DNA of 64,000 nucleotides from Sphingobacterium multivorum (lineage in GTDB: Bacteria > Bacteroidota > Bacteroidia > Sphingobacteriales > Sphingobacteriaceae), in NCBI RefSeq assembly GCF_900457465.1, contig NZ_UAUU01000011.1, positions 620,001 to 684,000 on the forward strand. The letters run 5' to 3'. The position numbers and the translations under genes were made by a program. The notes beneath the pieces are model-generated. The model saw only the letters and a program-made list of their open reading frames with translations. It had not been told where the DNA came from and made no database searches. This document shows, in pieces, positions 26,448 to 35,062 of this stretch; position 1 is the stretch's first letter; each line of letters opens with the position of its first letter.

Positions 26448-27158
26448 TTATTTATTTAAGTCAGGAAACTGCCTATTCAGTTCGTCAAGCATCGTATTCA
26501 ATACCTTGCGGATACGGAGCGCTGTATGAAACTCGGCGCTTTTGTCCATCCGGATCAGACTATGCGCAGAAAGTAAGGTGCCTTCCCTCGTTTTGACGAG
26601 CCTGGAAAATACCTCGGCAACTTCTTTTTTCTCTGACGACCACATAATGTTCGCTTTTACAGATATATGCATCCAAAGTTTGAGCTCTTTGCCATTAAAA
26701 TTGCTTTGAATAAATTGTTGGGGATAATCCTGCATTGTTGCTGATGGAGAGATTTTTTCATCCTCCATGTACCCGCGCATCAACTTGAGCAAGCTCCTAC
26801 GGTTGCTATCATATGCAAAGTCTGGGATACAGGAGAAGTGTTTGGGGAAGCGTAACAAGGCATCCATAAAGGATGGGTCTGAATTGTAAAGTTCTTTCCA
26901 GCGATTGAAGAAGCCCATGTGGTTAAAATTGAAATTGACCATCAGAATCAAAAAGCGGTAATGCCAGTTTTTACTCTGGCGCTTGTCTTCAGCCAATTGG
27001 CAAAGTGATTCGATCATTTTGGTTAGGTAGTCCTGATGTCGGTATTGAATATAGGGAATCTTGCCATTTTCAAATAGGCTGTCCATACCCGAAAGGATCT
27101 CGGTGAGATAGGCTTTAGGTATGCTTTTCTGAGCCAACTTATCCAGGATATAGGGCAT
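26448..27158 (-). CDS. Uncharacterised protein (probably the 3' part of a frameshifted gene)
   Basis: 236 residues as read from the ATG at 27158, all helical in appearance (KMIESLCQLAEDKRQSKNW, RWKELYNSDPSFMDALLRF, HTALRIRKVLNTMLDELNRQF). No signal or membrane segment and no known domain. The frame is open upstream of the ATG (LRLHEYVYEH), up to the stop of the 27185 gene. If one C is missing in ATCACCTGAGG near 27189, the two frames join into one protein of about 361 residues. It stands last in a minus-strand group of uncharacterised genes. Confidence 0.55.
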   Translation of the reverse strand: MPYILDKLAQKSIPKAYLTEILSGMDSLFENGKIPYIQYRHQDYLTKMIESLCQLAEDKRQSKNWHYRFLILMVNFNFNHMGFFNRWKELYNSDPSFMDALLRFPKHFSCIPDFAYDSNRRSLLKLMRGYMEDEKISPSATMQDYPQQFIQSNFNGKELKLWMHISVKANIMWSSEKKEVAEVFSRLVKTREGTLLSAHSLIRMDKSAEFHTALRIRKVLNTMLDELNRQFPDLNK

Positions 27159-27184
27159 ATGTTCGTATACATATTCATGCAGCC

Positions 27185-27535
27185 TCAGGTGATAAGCTCC
27201 GGCAGCGGCGTATAGGGATCAATATCTTTTTTAAAGAGCTGTTCGATTCGCTCAAGTAATTCTTCTAGGGCAAATAGCGCTGCAGAACTCACAATTTTAC
27301 GCACGTTACAGAAGCTATACAACAAAGAGTGTAGCCGCAACAATTGAGTATGGTAAATTTGGATAGCCTGACGGGCATTATTTACCTGAATAATCTTCCG
27401 ATGGGCTTGTAGTGCCAATGCAAAATTAGTATTGCAGGCCTCGGCGATCTCACCCAAATGGTTTGGAATATCTTTGTTATCAAGATAAACCAAAGCTTCT
27501 ATGAGCGTTGTCAGCTTCTGTAAACTTACGATCAT
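27185..27535 (-). CDS. Uncharacterised protein (probably the 5' part of the same gene as 26448-27158)
   Basis: 116 residues, soluble and helical: MIVSLQKLTTLIEALVYL, IAEACNTNFALALQAHRKI, SSAALFALEELLERIEQLF. No family recognised. The ATG overlaps the stop of the upstream membrane protein gene (27532) by four bases, so the two are translationally coupled. The final residues TPLPELIT would continue naturally as LRLHEYVYEHMPYILDKL after a one-base correction. Confidence 0.55.
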   Translation of the reverse strand: MIVSLQKLTTLIEALVYLDNKDIPNHLGEIAEACNTNFALALQAHRKIIQVNNARQAIQIYHTQLLRLHSLLYSFCNVRKIVSSAALFALEELLERIEQLFKKDIDPYTPLPELIT

Positions 27536-28227
27536 CTGTACCTCCTTTTGATATCTTTATGGTACCACGGCCAGCCAAATCTCCCGGGATGCATCTGAAG
27601 TATGAGTGAATCTCCTTCATTGGTCTGTTCATGTAGTTGGGGATTGACATTAATCGAAACTTTTTCTTCCTCACCTTCATAATTGAACGAAAACCATAGT
27701 TCGTATAGGTCACAGCAAGCAGGGCATTTCTGGATAACAATGGCGGGTATGCGTACAGCTTTTGCATTTGGGATATGCTGGCAATTAGCCATGATCAGCA
27801 GCATACGGATATACCAGGTACATGCAATGATCATGATGGGAAATTGGATCCCATAAAGTTTGAAAAGGTCTGTCTTTCTCCAGAAAAACAGATGTGCCAT
27901 CGCGCAGATGATAAAGGCTGTCGGTATGCCCTTTTGGACAGCTGTCCAAAAGGGTTGTGAGCTGATCAGTAGCTGGTAGGGAAGACGGTCAAATAGTGCT
28001 ATGCTGCTGACCTGAATACAGGCGAAAAAGACAACGAAAAGCTGCATGACGCGTTCTTGGCCACGCATTTCCAGAAATGGAATAAGAATGATCATTGCCC
28101 CGATGCTATAGACGCGCTCGCTATGTGTCCGGGCCCAGAAAAGCCCATATAAGGTTATCAGTACAGCAATTGCAATAAATACATAATTGCGGCTAAATAG
28201 CAGTCTAAATTTCTTTATCGTCCTCAT
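27532..28227 (-). CDS. Uncharacterised multi-spanning membrane protein
   Basis: 231 residues. About five hydrophobic segments (NYVFIAIAVLITLYGLFWA, YSIGAMIILIPFL, QLFVVFFACIQVSSIALF, GIPTAFIICAMAHLFFW, FPIMIIACTWYIRMLLIM) are followed by a cytoplasmic or periplasmic tail with a cysteine cluster, IQKCPACCDLYELWF, and a polar C-terminus. The CPACC motif may bind metal or act in redox exchange, in line with the MauE and TlpA neighbours. It is the first gene of the operon running down to 26448. Family unknown. Confidence 0.6.
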   Translation of the reverse strand: MRTIKKFRLLFSRNYVFIAIAVLITLYGLFWARTHSERVYSIGAMIILIPFLEMRGQERVMQLFVVFFACIQVSSIALFDRLPYQLLISSQPFWTAVQKGIPTAFIICAMAHLFFWRKTDLFKLYGIQFPIMIIACTWYIRMLLIMANCQHIPNAKAVRIPAIVIQKCPACCDLYELWFSFNYEGEEEKVSINVNPQLHEQTNEGDSLILQMHPGRFGWPWYHKDIKRRYR

Positions 28228-28543
28228 GATTTATGGTTTAATAATCAGTGAAGTTTTACGCTATAAATTTACCCACTATAGCATGAAATTTCAGTGAATA
28301 TCCCAACCATTTCAATGAAGGTCAATTTTTTACAATGAGGGCTAATTTCTTGACAGCGAAATAGGATTTTCTGGCAACAAAGAATTAAATTTTTCATCCG
28401 GCAGGGGAATTATTTGAACCGTAAAACGATGCAAAAGCATTGATTTAAGTTAGTTGGACATCGTTTAATAAATAATTGGCTAAATTTATATAACAAAAAT
28501 AAATATGTAAATTTTAATAGCGTTTTTAAAATGACGTTTGTAC
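28228..28543. other. Divergent promoter region
   Basis: Some 316 bp between a minus-strand membrane protein gene and the plus-strand LytTR regulator. AT-rich with poly-A/T tracts; no unambiguous -33/-7 pair was seen. Because LytTR proteins often control adjacent divergent operons, binding sites for 28544-29572 could lie here, but none is evident. Confidence 0.4.
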
Positions 28544-29572
28544 ATGAAAAGTTATAGCAAGAATAGATATCAGGATAATAGAACATTGACGGTGCAGTAT
28601 CCCGATGGGGTCTGGCAGTTGATTGCATCTTTCATTTTTGGAGGGTTCTGTTGGTATCTGGGCTATCGGGGCGCCTTGGCGGAATGGCTTTTAGACTGGC
28701 CGGTAACCTATAGCTATCTATTTTTTGTATTGATGGTAGCGATTATTTTCTTCTATATACGATTGGCTATCGTGATATTGGACAAAAAGCAGAACTGGCT
28801 GGTTAACCCGGAAAAACGCGCCGGTATGCAATTATTTTTTTGCTGCATACTTCCGACACTTTTATTGTTCTGGATCATTGGCCCCGATCCACAGGCGAAG
28901 GATGAATGGCTGCTGTTTCCTTTAATGGTCATATTTAGCGGTATTTTGGTCCTGAACATGTCCTATACAGTTTATTTCTACGTGGCTGTTTACCACAGGC
29001 AAAAAATATTGATTTTAGAACAGAAAGAAACTATCCTGCAGCAGGAATCAAGAACGATAGATCTCCAGGAGCAGATTGAGCTGCTTTCTCCGGGCATCGA
29101 AGAGCTGAAAGAGATCCTGGAAACAGCAGGGGAAGATAGAGATGTGGATTCCATGGATGAAATAGATTTAACCATGTGCAGATCCATGGATCTGGAGCAA
29201 GAGGTATTCCAGCTCAATAATAAAATCTTGTCCCAAAAGATATCCTGTAAGGATATCGGGATTTTTACTTATAAAAATGGTATAGTCAGCCTTTATTTAA
29301 GAACTGCGATGGACGAAAATCTGACTTGTGGTGAGCAGCGCAGCTTAAAGGAAGTTGTCAATAGCACGAAGGGATTTGTACAGAAGATTGACCGGGATAA
29401 AGCCATACCCTTGGATATGATCCAAGCTTGCCAGCAACTGAAACGGGGCCGATTGCGTATCGTGCTCAAAATACCTTTTGAGGGACGGTACTATTTTGAG
29501 GTGTCCGACAAGATTGCAAAGCATATCAGGGAATGGGTCATGTTGCAGGTGCCAATAGAAAAAGAGCAATAA
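28544..29572 (+). CDS. Membrane-anchored LytTR-type DNA-binding regulator
   Basis: 342 residues from ATG 28544. Four transmembrane segments (LIASFIFGGFCWYLGYRG, YLFFVLMVAIIFFYIRLAIV, LFFCCILPTLLLFWIIG, FPLMVIFSGILVLNMSYTVY) are followed by a coiled coil (ILILEQKETILQQESRTIDL, then QEQIELLSPGIEELKEILE). The C-terminus is LytTR-like: DIGIFTYKNGIVSLYLR, SLKEVVNSTKGFVQKIDRD and GRLRIVLKIPF...FEVSDKIAKHIREW. This fits Bacteroidota regulators that sense membrane signals directly. It is divergent from the operon of uncharacterised membrane proteins and is its plausible regulator. Confidence 0.7.
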   Translation: MKSYSKNRYQDNRTLTVQYPDGVWQLIASFIFGGFCWYLGYRGALAEWLLDWPVTYSYLFFVLMVAIIFFYIRLAIVILDKKQNWLVNPEKRAGMQLFFCCILPTLLLFWIIGPDPQAKDEWLLFPLMVIFSGILVLNMSYTVYFYVAVYHRQKILILEQKETILQQESRTIDLQEQIELLSPGIEELKEILETAGEDRDVDSMDEIDLTMCRSMDLEQEVFQLNNKILSQKISCKDIGIFTYKNGIVSLYLRTAMDENLTCGEQRSLKEVVNSTKGFVQKIDRDKAIPLDMIQACQQLKRGRLRIVLKIPFEGRYYFEVSDKIAKHIREWVMLQVPIEKEQ

Positions 29573-29603
29573 AATATATTAGGTAAACTTTAATAGATAG
29601 ATT

Positions 29604-29912
29604 ATGGAAAAAGTAAGGGACAATACCTGGAAATGCCGAGCTACTGGTAAAGTTGGATTTCCTTCTTTAATTGAGGCGCAATGGGCAATGCTTCACTTTA
29701 AGTTCAGATCCCGGATGAGAAACAAACTGGATGGTAAACGTATCAAACACAGGATGGGTAAAGATGCCTGCAAAAGGGCTTATTATTGTAAGTTCTGTAA
29801 AGGTTACCATATTACCACTTGGGAAAAAGGTCACTTTAATAATTACAAGACCAAAGCCGAATCCTGGGAGATACCGAAAGTATTAGGAAATTGGAATTAT
29901 TCAATAGAATAA
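29604..29912 (+). CDS. Small hypothetical protein with possible zinc ribbon
   Basis: 102 residues, strongly basic. Cysteine/histidine residues are spaced like a small zinc-binding module: DACKRAYYCKFCKGYHIT, near residues 58-75, with a further Cys near residue 10. The start ATG lies 31 bp after the LytTR regulator stop, so it may be co-transcribed. The role is unknown; nucleic-acid binding is plausible from the charge and the CxxC-x2-H pattern. Confidence 0.6.
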   Translation: MEKVRDNTWKCRATGKVGFPSLIEAQWAMLHFKFRSRMRNKLDGKRIKHRMGKDACKRAYYCKFCKGYHITTWEKGHFNNYKTKAESWEIPKVLGNWNYSIE

Positions 29913-29928
29913 TCCCGTGGTCTATTTT

Positions 29929-30555
29929 CTATTCTAATTTTTTTCCTCTATAATATTCATTCCAGCTATCCTTCGCATAACCTTTGCCCAGATATTTAAA
30001 TGTAAAAGCAGTTGCATCTTTTATCTCCTGACCAAAATAATAGACTTTCCAGCTATCTTTGCTGTATCCATCGCCGAGAAGAACAAAGCTTTGGTCGGAT
30101 ACATCTTTTAGTCGATTGCCTCTATAATAGACATTCCAACTGTCTTTGGCATATCCTTCATCCAGTATTTTAAAGCTGGGCGCAGAGACATCTTTAATCT
30201 TAACGCCACGATAATAGGCATTCAAACTATCTTTGGCATATCCCCAACCAAGTGATTGGAAAGAATGTGGCGATACATCTTTAATCTTAACGCCACGATA
30301 ATAGGCATTCCAGTTGTCTATTGCATAAGCATTGCCAAGGTCTTTGAAAGATCGTGCATCGACACCTTCGACCATCTTATCCCTGTAGAAGATCCGGTTG
30401 CCTATGTTGACATAATCGTTTTCTCTGTCATGTCGAAACGTCGTCTGAGACGTAGATCTTTTATTGTGACGACCTTGTTGAGCAATACTTTTCTCCAATA
30501 TACATAGCAATGCAAAGGAAATAACAAGCATATTTTTTAAGTGGATAAAGGCCAT
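29929..30555 (-). CDS. DKNYY-repeat exported protein
   Basis: 208 residues. An N-terminal signal (MLVISFALLCILEKSIAQQ) precedes five or six tandem repeats of about 27 residues with the pattern GYAKDSWNAYYRGVKIKDVS-x-SFxxLG, the DKNYY module (here KDSWxxYY). Such proteins are usually envelope-associated; their role is unknown. The repeats are well preserved and in register, the last one incomplete. It is divergent from the following small gene and convergent with 29604-29912. Confidence 0.85.
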   Translation of the reverse strand: MAFIHLKNMLVISFALLCILEKSIAQQGRHNKRSTSQTTFRHDRENDYVNIGNRIFYRDKMVEGVDARSFKDLGNAYAIDNWNAYYRGVKIKDVSPHSFQSLGWGYAKDSLNAYYRGVKIKDVSAPSFKILDEGYAKDSWNVYYRGNRLKDVSDQSFVLLGDGYSKDSWKVYYFGQEIKDATAFTFKYLGKGYAKDSWNEYYRGKKLE

Positions 30556-30718
30556 AATGTATCTGTTTTATAATATGATATTTATATTGAATCACTCCTT
30601 TATGACCAAGATAATTCACCGAAGATTTAATCATTTTATCATTTTATTTCTCGTTATCCTTATCCGTTTCAAATGCAACTATTTTGGAATCCAAATATTT
30701 TTTTGTATATTGCTGGTT

Positions 30719-31024
30719 ATGAGTTTTAAAGAAAAATTAGAGAACTGGCGCACGTCAATCAATCGCGCCGGTAGTGGTGAGGAATTGTATATTTTGCTTT
30801 TGAACTATAAAAGGTTTATCAACAAAAATTGGGTGGACGATTTTGGCGATCCGGGCAACTGGAAATCGGAATTAAATCAGGTCATCAGCAAAGTAAGAAA
30901 CAAGGTGGATGTAGCAGATATCAGAGCCTGCCAAGATTTATCGTCCTATCAGGACGATGCCCGGCAGACCGCACATTCACTCAATCATACCTTAAAATAT
31001 CATCACTCATTGACAAAAGGGTAG
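30719..31024 (+). CDS. Small hypothetical protein
   Basis: 101 residues from the ATG at 30719; the longer frame from 30557 has unlikely hydrophobic leader composition. Soluble, charged and helical: SFKEKLENWRTSINRAGSG, NKNWVDDFGDPGNWKSELN, SSYQDDARQTAHSLNHTLKY. No recognised family. The stop codon lies inside a strong terminator hairpin. Confidence 0.55.
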   Translation: MSFKEKLENWRTSINRAGSGEELYILLLNYKRFINKNWVDDFGDPGNWKSELNQVISKVRNKVDVADIRACQDLSSYQDDARQTAHSLNHTLKYHHSLTKG

Positions 31025-31043
31025 GCTAGGCCTACCTTTTTTT
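31020..31043 (+). terminator. Intrinsic terminator overlapping the stop codon of 30719-31024
   Basis: A perfect 7-bp stem GGTAGGC/GCCTACC with a 3-nt loop is followed by seven T. The stop codon TAG is within the left arm. Confidence 0.8.
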
Positions 31044-31054
31044 GCCGATAACGA

Positions 31055-31318
31055 TTACTGTAAAGGAATCAGGACATTCTGTTCCAAGCGTACAGGGACA
31101 TGCTTCACCGAGGTAAAACCGTCTTCCTTGGAAATGATGTTGGAAAGATCCAGTCCTCTTTTGGAGAACGTACTGATCAAAGCTGTTCTAAAGGTTGCTT
31201 TGGCTGAACCCCAGCCTTGTCCTAAAATCGTGTCATTGTTGAGCTGGATCAGTTCATCTGTTGAGTAATAACTGAATTTTTCCAGTAAGTGTTGGTAAAG
31301 ATTTGTTGTAGTAGCCAT
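31055..31318 (-). CDS. Small hypothetical protein
   Basis: 87 residues. Helical N-terminus (NLYQHLLEKFSYYSTDELIQL), then NDTILGQGWGSAKATFRTALI and a hydrophobic/charged C-terminus (VKHVPVRLEQNVLIPLQ). No signal or known motif. The start ATG lies just before an A-rich untranslated leader. Confidence rests on coherent composition and the convergent terminator. Confidence 0.5.
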   Translation of the reverse strand: MATTTNLYQHLLEKFSYYSTDELIQLNNDTILGQGWGSAKATFRTALISTFSKRGLDLSNIISKEDGFTSVKHVPVRLEQNVLIPLQ

Positions 31319-31687
31319 ACAATTTAAAAATTTAAAGGATTAAACCATAAACTGTATCCAGATCTTGTTGGGAAAATAATCGTTCTGTGACGTTTATTTT
31401 GGTCGAAACCCGTATTAATTTACCACCGCGGTGCCTCCACTCGGTTGGTATTGCATCATGCAATTCTGAATACTCTACAAATATAGTAGATTATTTTTTA
31501 TAATAAAAATATTTTTGTTTTTAAGGGTAAATGAGCGCTAACAACAGGAATAAGGCGGTCAAAAGCGAGGCGCGTTGTTGGCTGTGATTTGGTTATGAAG
31601 CGGATAGCTGGGCGAAAAATTTATCATGTTACTGTAATCTCATCGAAAATACTTTTAAAAACAGAGATAAGACAATACTTTTGCGCC
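31319..31687. other. Intergenic region with palindromes
   Basis: Nothing coding is supported. Palindromic bits ATTGCATCATGCAAT (about 31449-31463) and CCACCGCGGTG (about 31422-31432) lie upstream of the small gene at 31055 and could be operators; this is speculative. Confidence 0.35.
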
Positions 31688-32458
31688 ATGAATAGAATTG
31701 CGGAAATTAACGAATACATTGCTACCGAACGCGAGGTATTATTGCAACACCCTTTGTATCGTAAGATCAAAACGATCAAGAATCTACGTTCTTTTACAGA
31801 AGGGCATGTGTACGCTGTATGGGATTTTATGTCTTTACTAAAAGCTTTACAGATTAAATTGACCTGTACGACTTTACCTTGGTTTGCGAGTGAGCATCCA
31901 TCAACACGCTATCTAATCAACGAAATTGTATTGGCTGAGGAATCGGATGAATACATTGATGGCCGCCGTTTGAGCCACTTTGAGATGTATCTGGACGCCA
32001 TGGATGCCATGGGTGCCGACCTTCATCTGGTCAACAAATTTATTGCTCAAGCCAAAAAATCGAACAACATATTCGATGTCATTGCAACGACCACATTGGA
32101 TAAGCGGATCAAAGACTTTTTGAATTTTACATTCGAAGTGATTGCTGAGGGCGAGGTGCATAAAATTGCTGCTGCATTTACATTTGGACGCGAAGACCTT
32201 ATTCCGGGAATGTTTACCTCTATTTTGGAAGAAATTAAAACAAACTTTCCTACAGCCAATCTGGACAGCTTTATTTATTATTTTCAACGCCATATTGATC
32301 TTGACGGCGACGAGCATGGACCGTTGGCGATGCAGATGATCACAGATCTTGCGAAGGACGATGAGGTTAAATGGACGGAAATGAAAGAGATCAGTAAAAT
32401 TGCGCTACAAAAAAGAATACAGTTGTGGAATGCAATAGAAGATTCCTTATACGGATAA
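31688..32458 (+). CDS. DUF3050 family protein (heme-oxygenase-like fold)
   Basis: 256 residues from ATG 31688; the frame is open upstream to 31589 but without a better start. Family pattern: HPLYRKIKTIKNLRSFTEGHVYAVWDFMSLLKALQ, then TRYLINEIVLAEESDE and SHFEMYLDAMDAMGAD, and the C-terminal YYFQRHIDLDGDEHGPLA with metal-ligand-like His and Asp/Glu residues. DUF3050 proteins belong to the heme oxygenase-like diiron superfamily; substrate unknown. A perfect hairpin terminator follows, so it is a single-gene unit. Confidence 0.9.
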   Translation: MNRIAEINEYIATEREVLLQHPLYRKIKTIKNLRSFTEGHVYAVWDFMSLLKALQIKLTCTTLPWFASEHPSTRYLINEIVLAEESDEYIDGRRLSHFEMYLDAMDAMGADLHLVNKFIAQAKKSNNIFDVIATTTLDKRIKDFLNFTFEVIAEGEVHKIAAAFTFGREDLIPGMFTSILEEIKTNFPTANLDSFIYYFQRHIDLDGDEHGPLAMQMITDLAKDDEVKWTEMKEISKIALQKRIQLWNAIEDSLYG

Positions 32459-32479
32459 TCTATTATTATACCATCGAGT

Positions 32480-32515
32480 AAGGCCTTTCAAATCATGATT
32501 TGAAAGGCCTTTTTT
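32480..32515 (+). terminator. Perfect palindromic terminator after the DUF3050 gene
   Basis: A 16-bp perfect stem (AAGGCCTTTCAAATCA and its complement, adjacent with no spacer) is followed by a T-run. It starts 22 bp after the stop codon. Confidence 0.85.
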
Positions 32516-32641
32516 ATGTGCTGTAAAAAAGGATATTGTAAGGGCTTATTGGCAGATAGTGGTCTTTTTGTTTGAATTGATGAAAAAATGTCTTTTTTTC
32601 GTAACATATTGGCGTTTGTGAAGAAATCCAAGTTCCAATAA

Positions 32642-34001
32642 GTGTCTAAGTTTGCTACGCAAAAAAATAATAGAGCACACGTGAACTTTTTTCCTCCCTA
32701 TTGGGCAAAAGGCATACTAACCATGGGATTGTTAGTATGCGTTATTTCGGACACCTTCGCCCTCGATTCTTTGCGCATGTCCCTGAAAGACATGATCGAC
32801 AAAGCGCTACAGAACAGTAAATACATCGAGCAGTCTTATTTGCAGCTCAAAGAAACTGAGGTGGCAGTACAGCAGCAACGCATGGAGTTGCTCCCTAAGA
32901 TTTCCGCCAGAGCTTCTGCTAGTTATGCAAGTAATATGCCTGTATATGACCAGGGGCTTTTAAATAAACCTTCCCAGCATGATATCATTCACTACTTGTA
33001 CGATAGCGGCCTGGATTTTTATCTGAACCTCTACAATGGGCATCGGGACCTAATGAAAATAGAGTCCAAAAAAACTGGAAAATGAGCTGGCTAGAATCGA
33101 TTGGAAGAATGCCGCAGCACAGACGAAATTGGAGGTTTGCAATCTTTTTTTGGATTTGGAACTGTCGTATAGTAACCGATCTTTAATCGAGCAGGATATT
33201 GCTGATCAACGGGTACAGCTCAAGGAGATTGAGCATCTGTATAAGGCGGGCGTGGTATTACACAGTGACGTCTTGCGTATTTCGTTGGAACTTTCGAAGC
33301 GGGAACTGTTGCTCGTGCAGATCGGTCATGATATTCAGGCTGCAAATCAGAAGCTGCAGCTAATTGGCGGTATTACAGCAGAGATTATCCCCTTGACCGA
33401 ACCTTTTAAAGTGGAAAGCCCCAGCTATGAAGCGCTTGTTGCCGAAGCGCGAAGCCATGCTTTTTCCCTTCTAAAATCCGAACAGGAAGTTGTTTTGAAG
33501 AAACTGTCGGTCAAACAGGCGCGATCAAATTATCTTCCTGAGTTGGGTTTGACCAGTACATTTACCTTTGCCAATCCACAGGTCTTCTTGTATCCCTATA
33601 ATCCCAGCTGGTATAATCTGAGTATCACAGGGCTCAAATTAAACATACCGATCTCGGCTATCTATCTCAATAAAAACGTGGTGCGCGGAGCACAGATCGC
33701 ATTGGATCGACAAGAGGTAAAACACCATCATGAAGAGGAGATTCTGGAAAATCAGCTGTTACAGGCCCTGTTGGATTATCAATTGGCTATTAAGCAGCAG
33801 GACGTCTGTCAAAACAATAAGGCTTTGGCGCAGGAAAATGCACGAATTATAAAAAACAGGTATTTTAAATCATCGGCTTTGATTACAGATCTCTTAGATG
33901 CTGATATGCAATACCTAAAAACACTTTTTGATCTTGAAACCGCACATATTGCGATACAGAAACACTATTATTTTATCGAATTTTTGAAGGGTACTATCTA
34001 A
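32642..34001 (+). pseudogene. TolC-like outer membrane efflux protein, one frameshift
   Basis: Two frames (32642-33085 and from about 33075 to 34001) together encode a signal peptide (ILTMGLLVCVISDTFALD), the TolC helical hairpin start (SLKDMIDKALQNSKYIEQSYL) and the second half (VCNLFLDLELSYSNRS, AGVVLHSDVLRISLELSKRE, ALLDYQLAIKQQDVCQNN). An extra A in a run of seven near 33075 separates SKK from LENELARIDWKN; with six A the protein is one frame of about 450 residues. The GTG at 32642 is the likely start. It is the first gene of an EmrAB-TolC-type operon; its stop overlaps the next start. Confidence 0.85.
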
Positions 34002-35062
34002 TGAAACCTAAATCACGAAGAACAGTTGTGGAGGCACAACTCACTCGAATCACCAACTGGTTGGCTGGAATTGTCTTGTTGGCTTTGTTGTTATGGGGCG
34101 CTCAAGCATTATGGATGCGACTGCGGTATACCTACACAAATGATGCACAGGTAACGCAGTATATCAATCCCATTGTTTCCCGGGTAGGCGGATATGTGGT
34201 TTCTGTGCATTATCACGATCATCAATTGGTTAAACGGGGTGATACCTTGTTGCTTATAGATAATAAGGAATATAAATATGAGGCTGATCAGGTAGCGGCA
34301 TCCGTCAATAAGGAAGCTGCAGAGATCAATGTTCTTCATAGTCAAAAGGAAATTCTCCAGGCGGAACATGAATCTTTACGCACATCAATTGCTGCCGGGG
34401 AGGCTCGGGTAACCAAGCAACAGTTGGAATATGATCGATATAATTATTTGTTTCAGGAAAAGTCTGCAACGGCTCAGCAACTGGAGGATGTAAAAGCAAC
34501 GTTGGATGTGTATAAGAGTGAGCTGGCTTCGTTAAAGCATAAATTACAGGCTTCACAAGAACGTGTGCATGATGTGGATATGAAAAAAGGTGTGGTGGAT
34601 GCCGAACGTGTTCGTTTGACGGCTGCTGTCGGCCGCAAGCGGCTTGATGTTGGCTATACCGTTATTCGTGCACCTTACGATGGTCAGATTGGCAAACGCA
34701 CGATTGAAAAAGGTCAAATGATAAGTGCTGGCGAAGTTTTGGGCTTTATCGTCAATAGAGAAACCCCAACCTGGGTGACGGCTAATTTTAAGGAGACACA
34801 GTTGCGCTATTTACATCTTGGCAATAGGGTTGAGGTGGTGGCGGATGCCTATCCGGATCAGAAATTTTATGGCAAAATTATTTCCATCTCCCCAGCTACA
34901 GGTTCTGCATTCTCCCTTTTACCGCCAGATAATGCAACGGGCAACTTTGTGAAGATTGTACAACGCGTACCTGTTCGCATTGAGCTGGATAAGCAAAGGG
35001 GAGCCCAACAGCTTCTTTCGGGAATGAATGTAAATGTCTCGGTATCAAAAAATCAGAACTAG
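34001..35062 (+). CDS. HlyD/EmrA-family membrane fusion protein
   Basis: A 353-residue periplasmic adaptor. One N-terminal membrane helix (LAGIVLLALLLWGAQALWM), first lipoyl half-motif (RVGGYVVSVHYHDHQLVKRGDTLLLID), a long coiled-coil hairpin (residues about 90-210), second half-motif (YTVIRAPYDGQIGKRTIEKGQ) and a beta-barrel domain (PTWVTANFKETQLRYLHLGN) are in the usual order. It bridges the inner membrane transporter and the TolC-like channel. It starts in the TAATG overlap with the upstream gene. Confidence 0.93.
   Translation: MKPKSRRTVVEAQLTRITNWLAGIVLLALLLWGAQALWMRLRYTYTNDAQVTQYINPIVSRVGGYVVSVHYHDHQLVKRGDTLLLIDNKEYKYEADQVAASVNKEAAEINVLHSQKEILQAEHESLRTSIAAGEARVTKQQLEYDRYNYLFQEKSATAQQLEDVKATLDVYKSELASLKHKLQASQERVHDVDMKKGVVDAERVRLTAAVGRKRLDVGYTVIRAPYDGQIGKRTIEKGQMISAGEVLGFIVNRETPTWVTANFKETQLRYLHLGNRVEVVADAYPDQKFYGKIISISPATGSAFSLLPPDNATGNFVKIVQRVPVRIELDKQRGAQQLLSGMNVNVSVSKNQN

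Noticed and set aside
30557..30718. Upstream extension of the small protein at 30719
   Set aside because: The extra residues are Phe/Ile/Leu-rich AT-driven sequence with no regular signal-peptide shape.
31676..31683. TACTTTTG as a -7 promoter for the DUF3050 gene
   Set aside because: It lies only 4 bp before the start codon, so transcription would begin within the gene.
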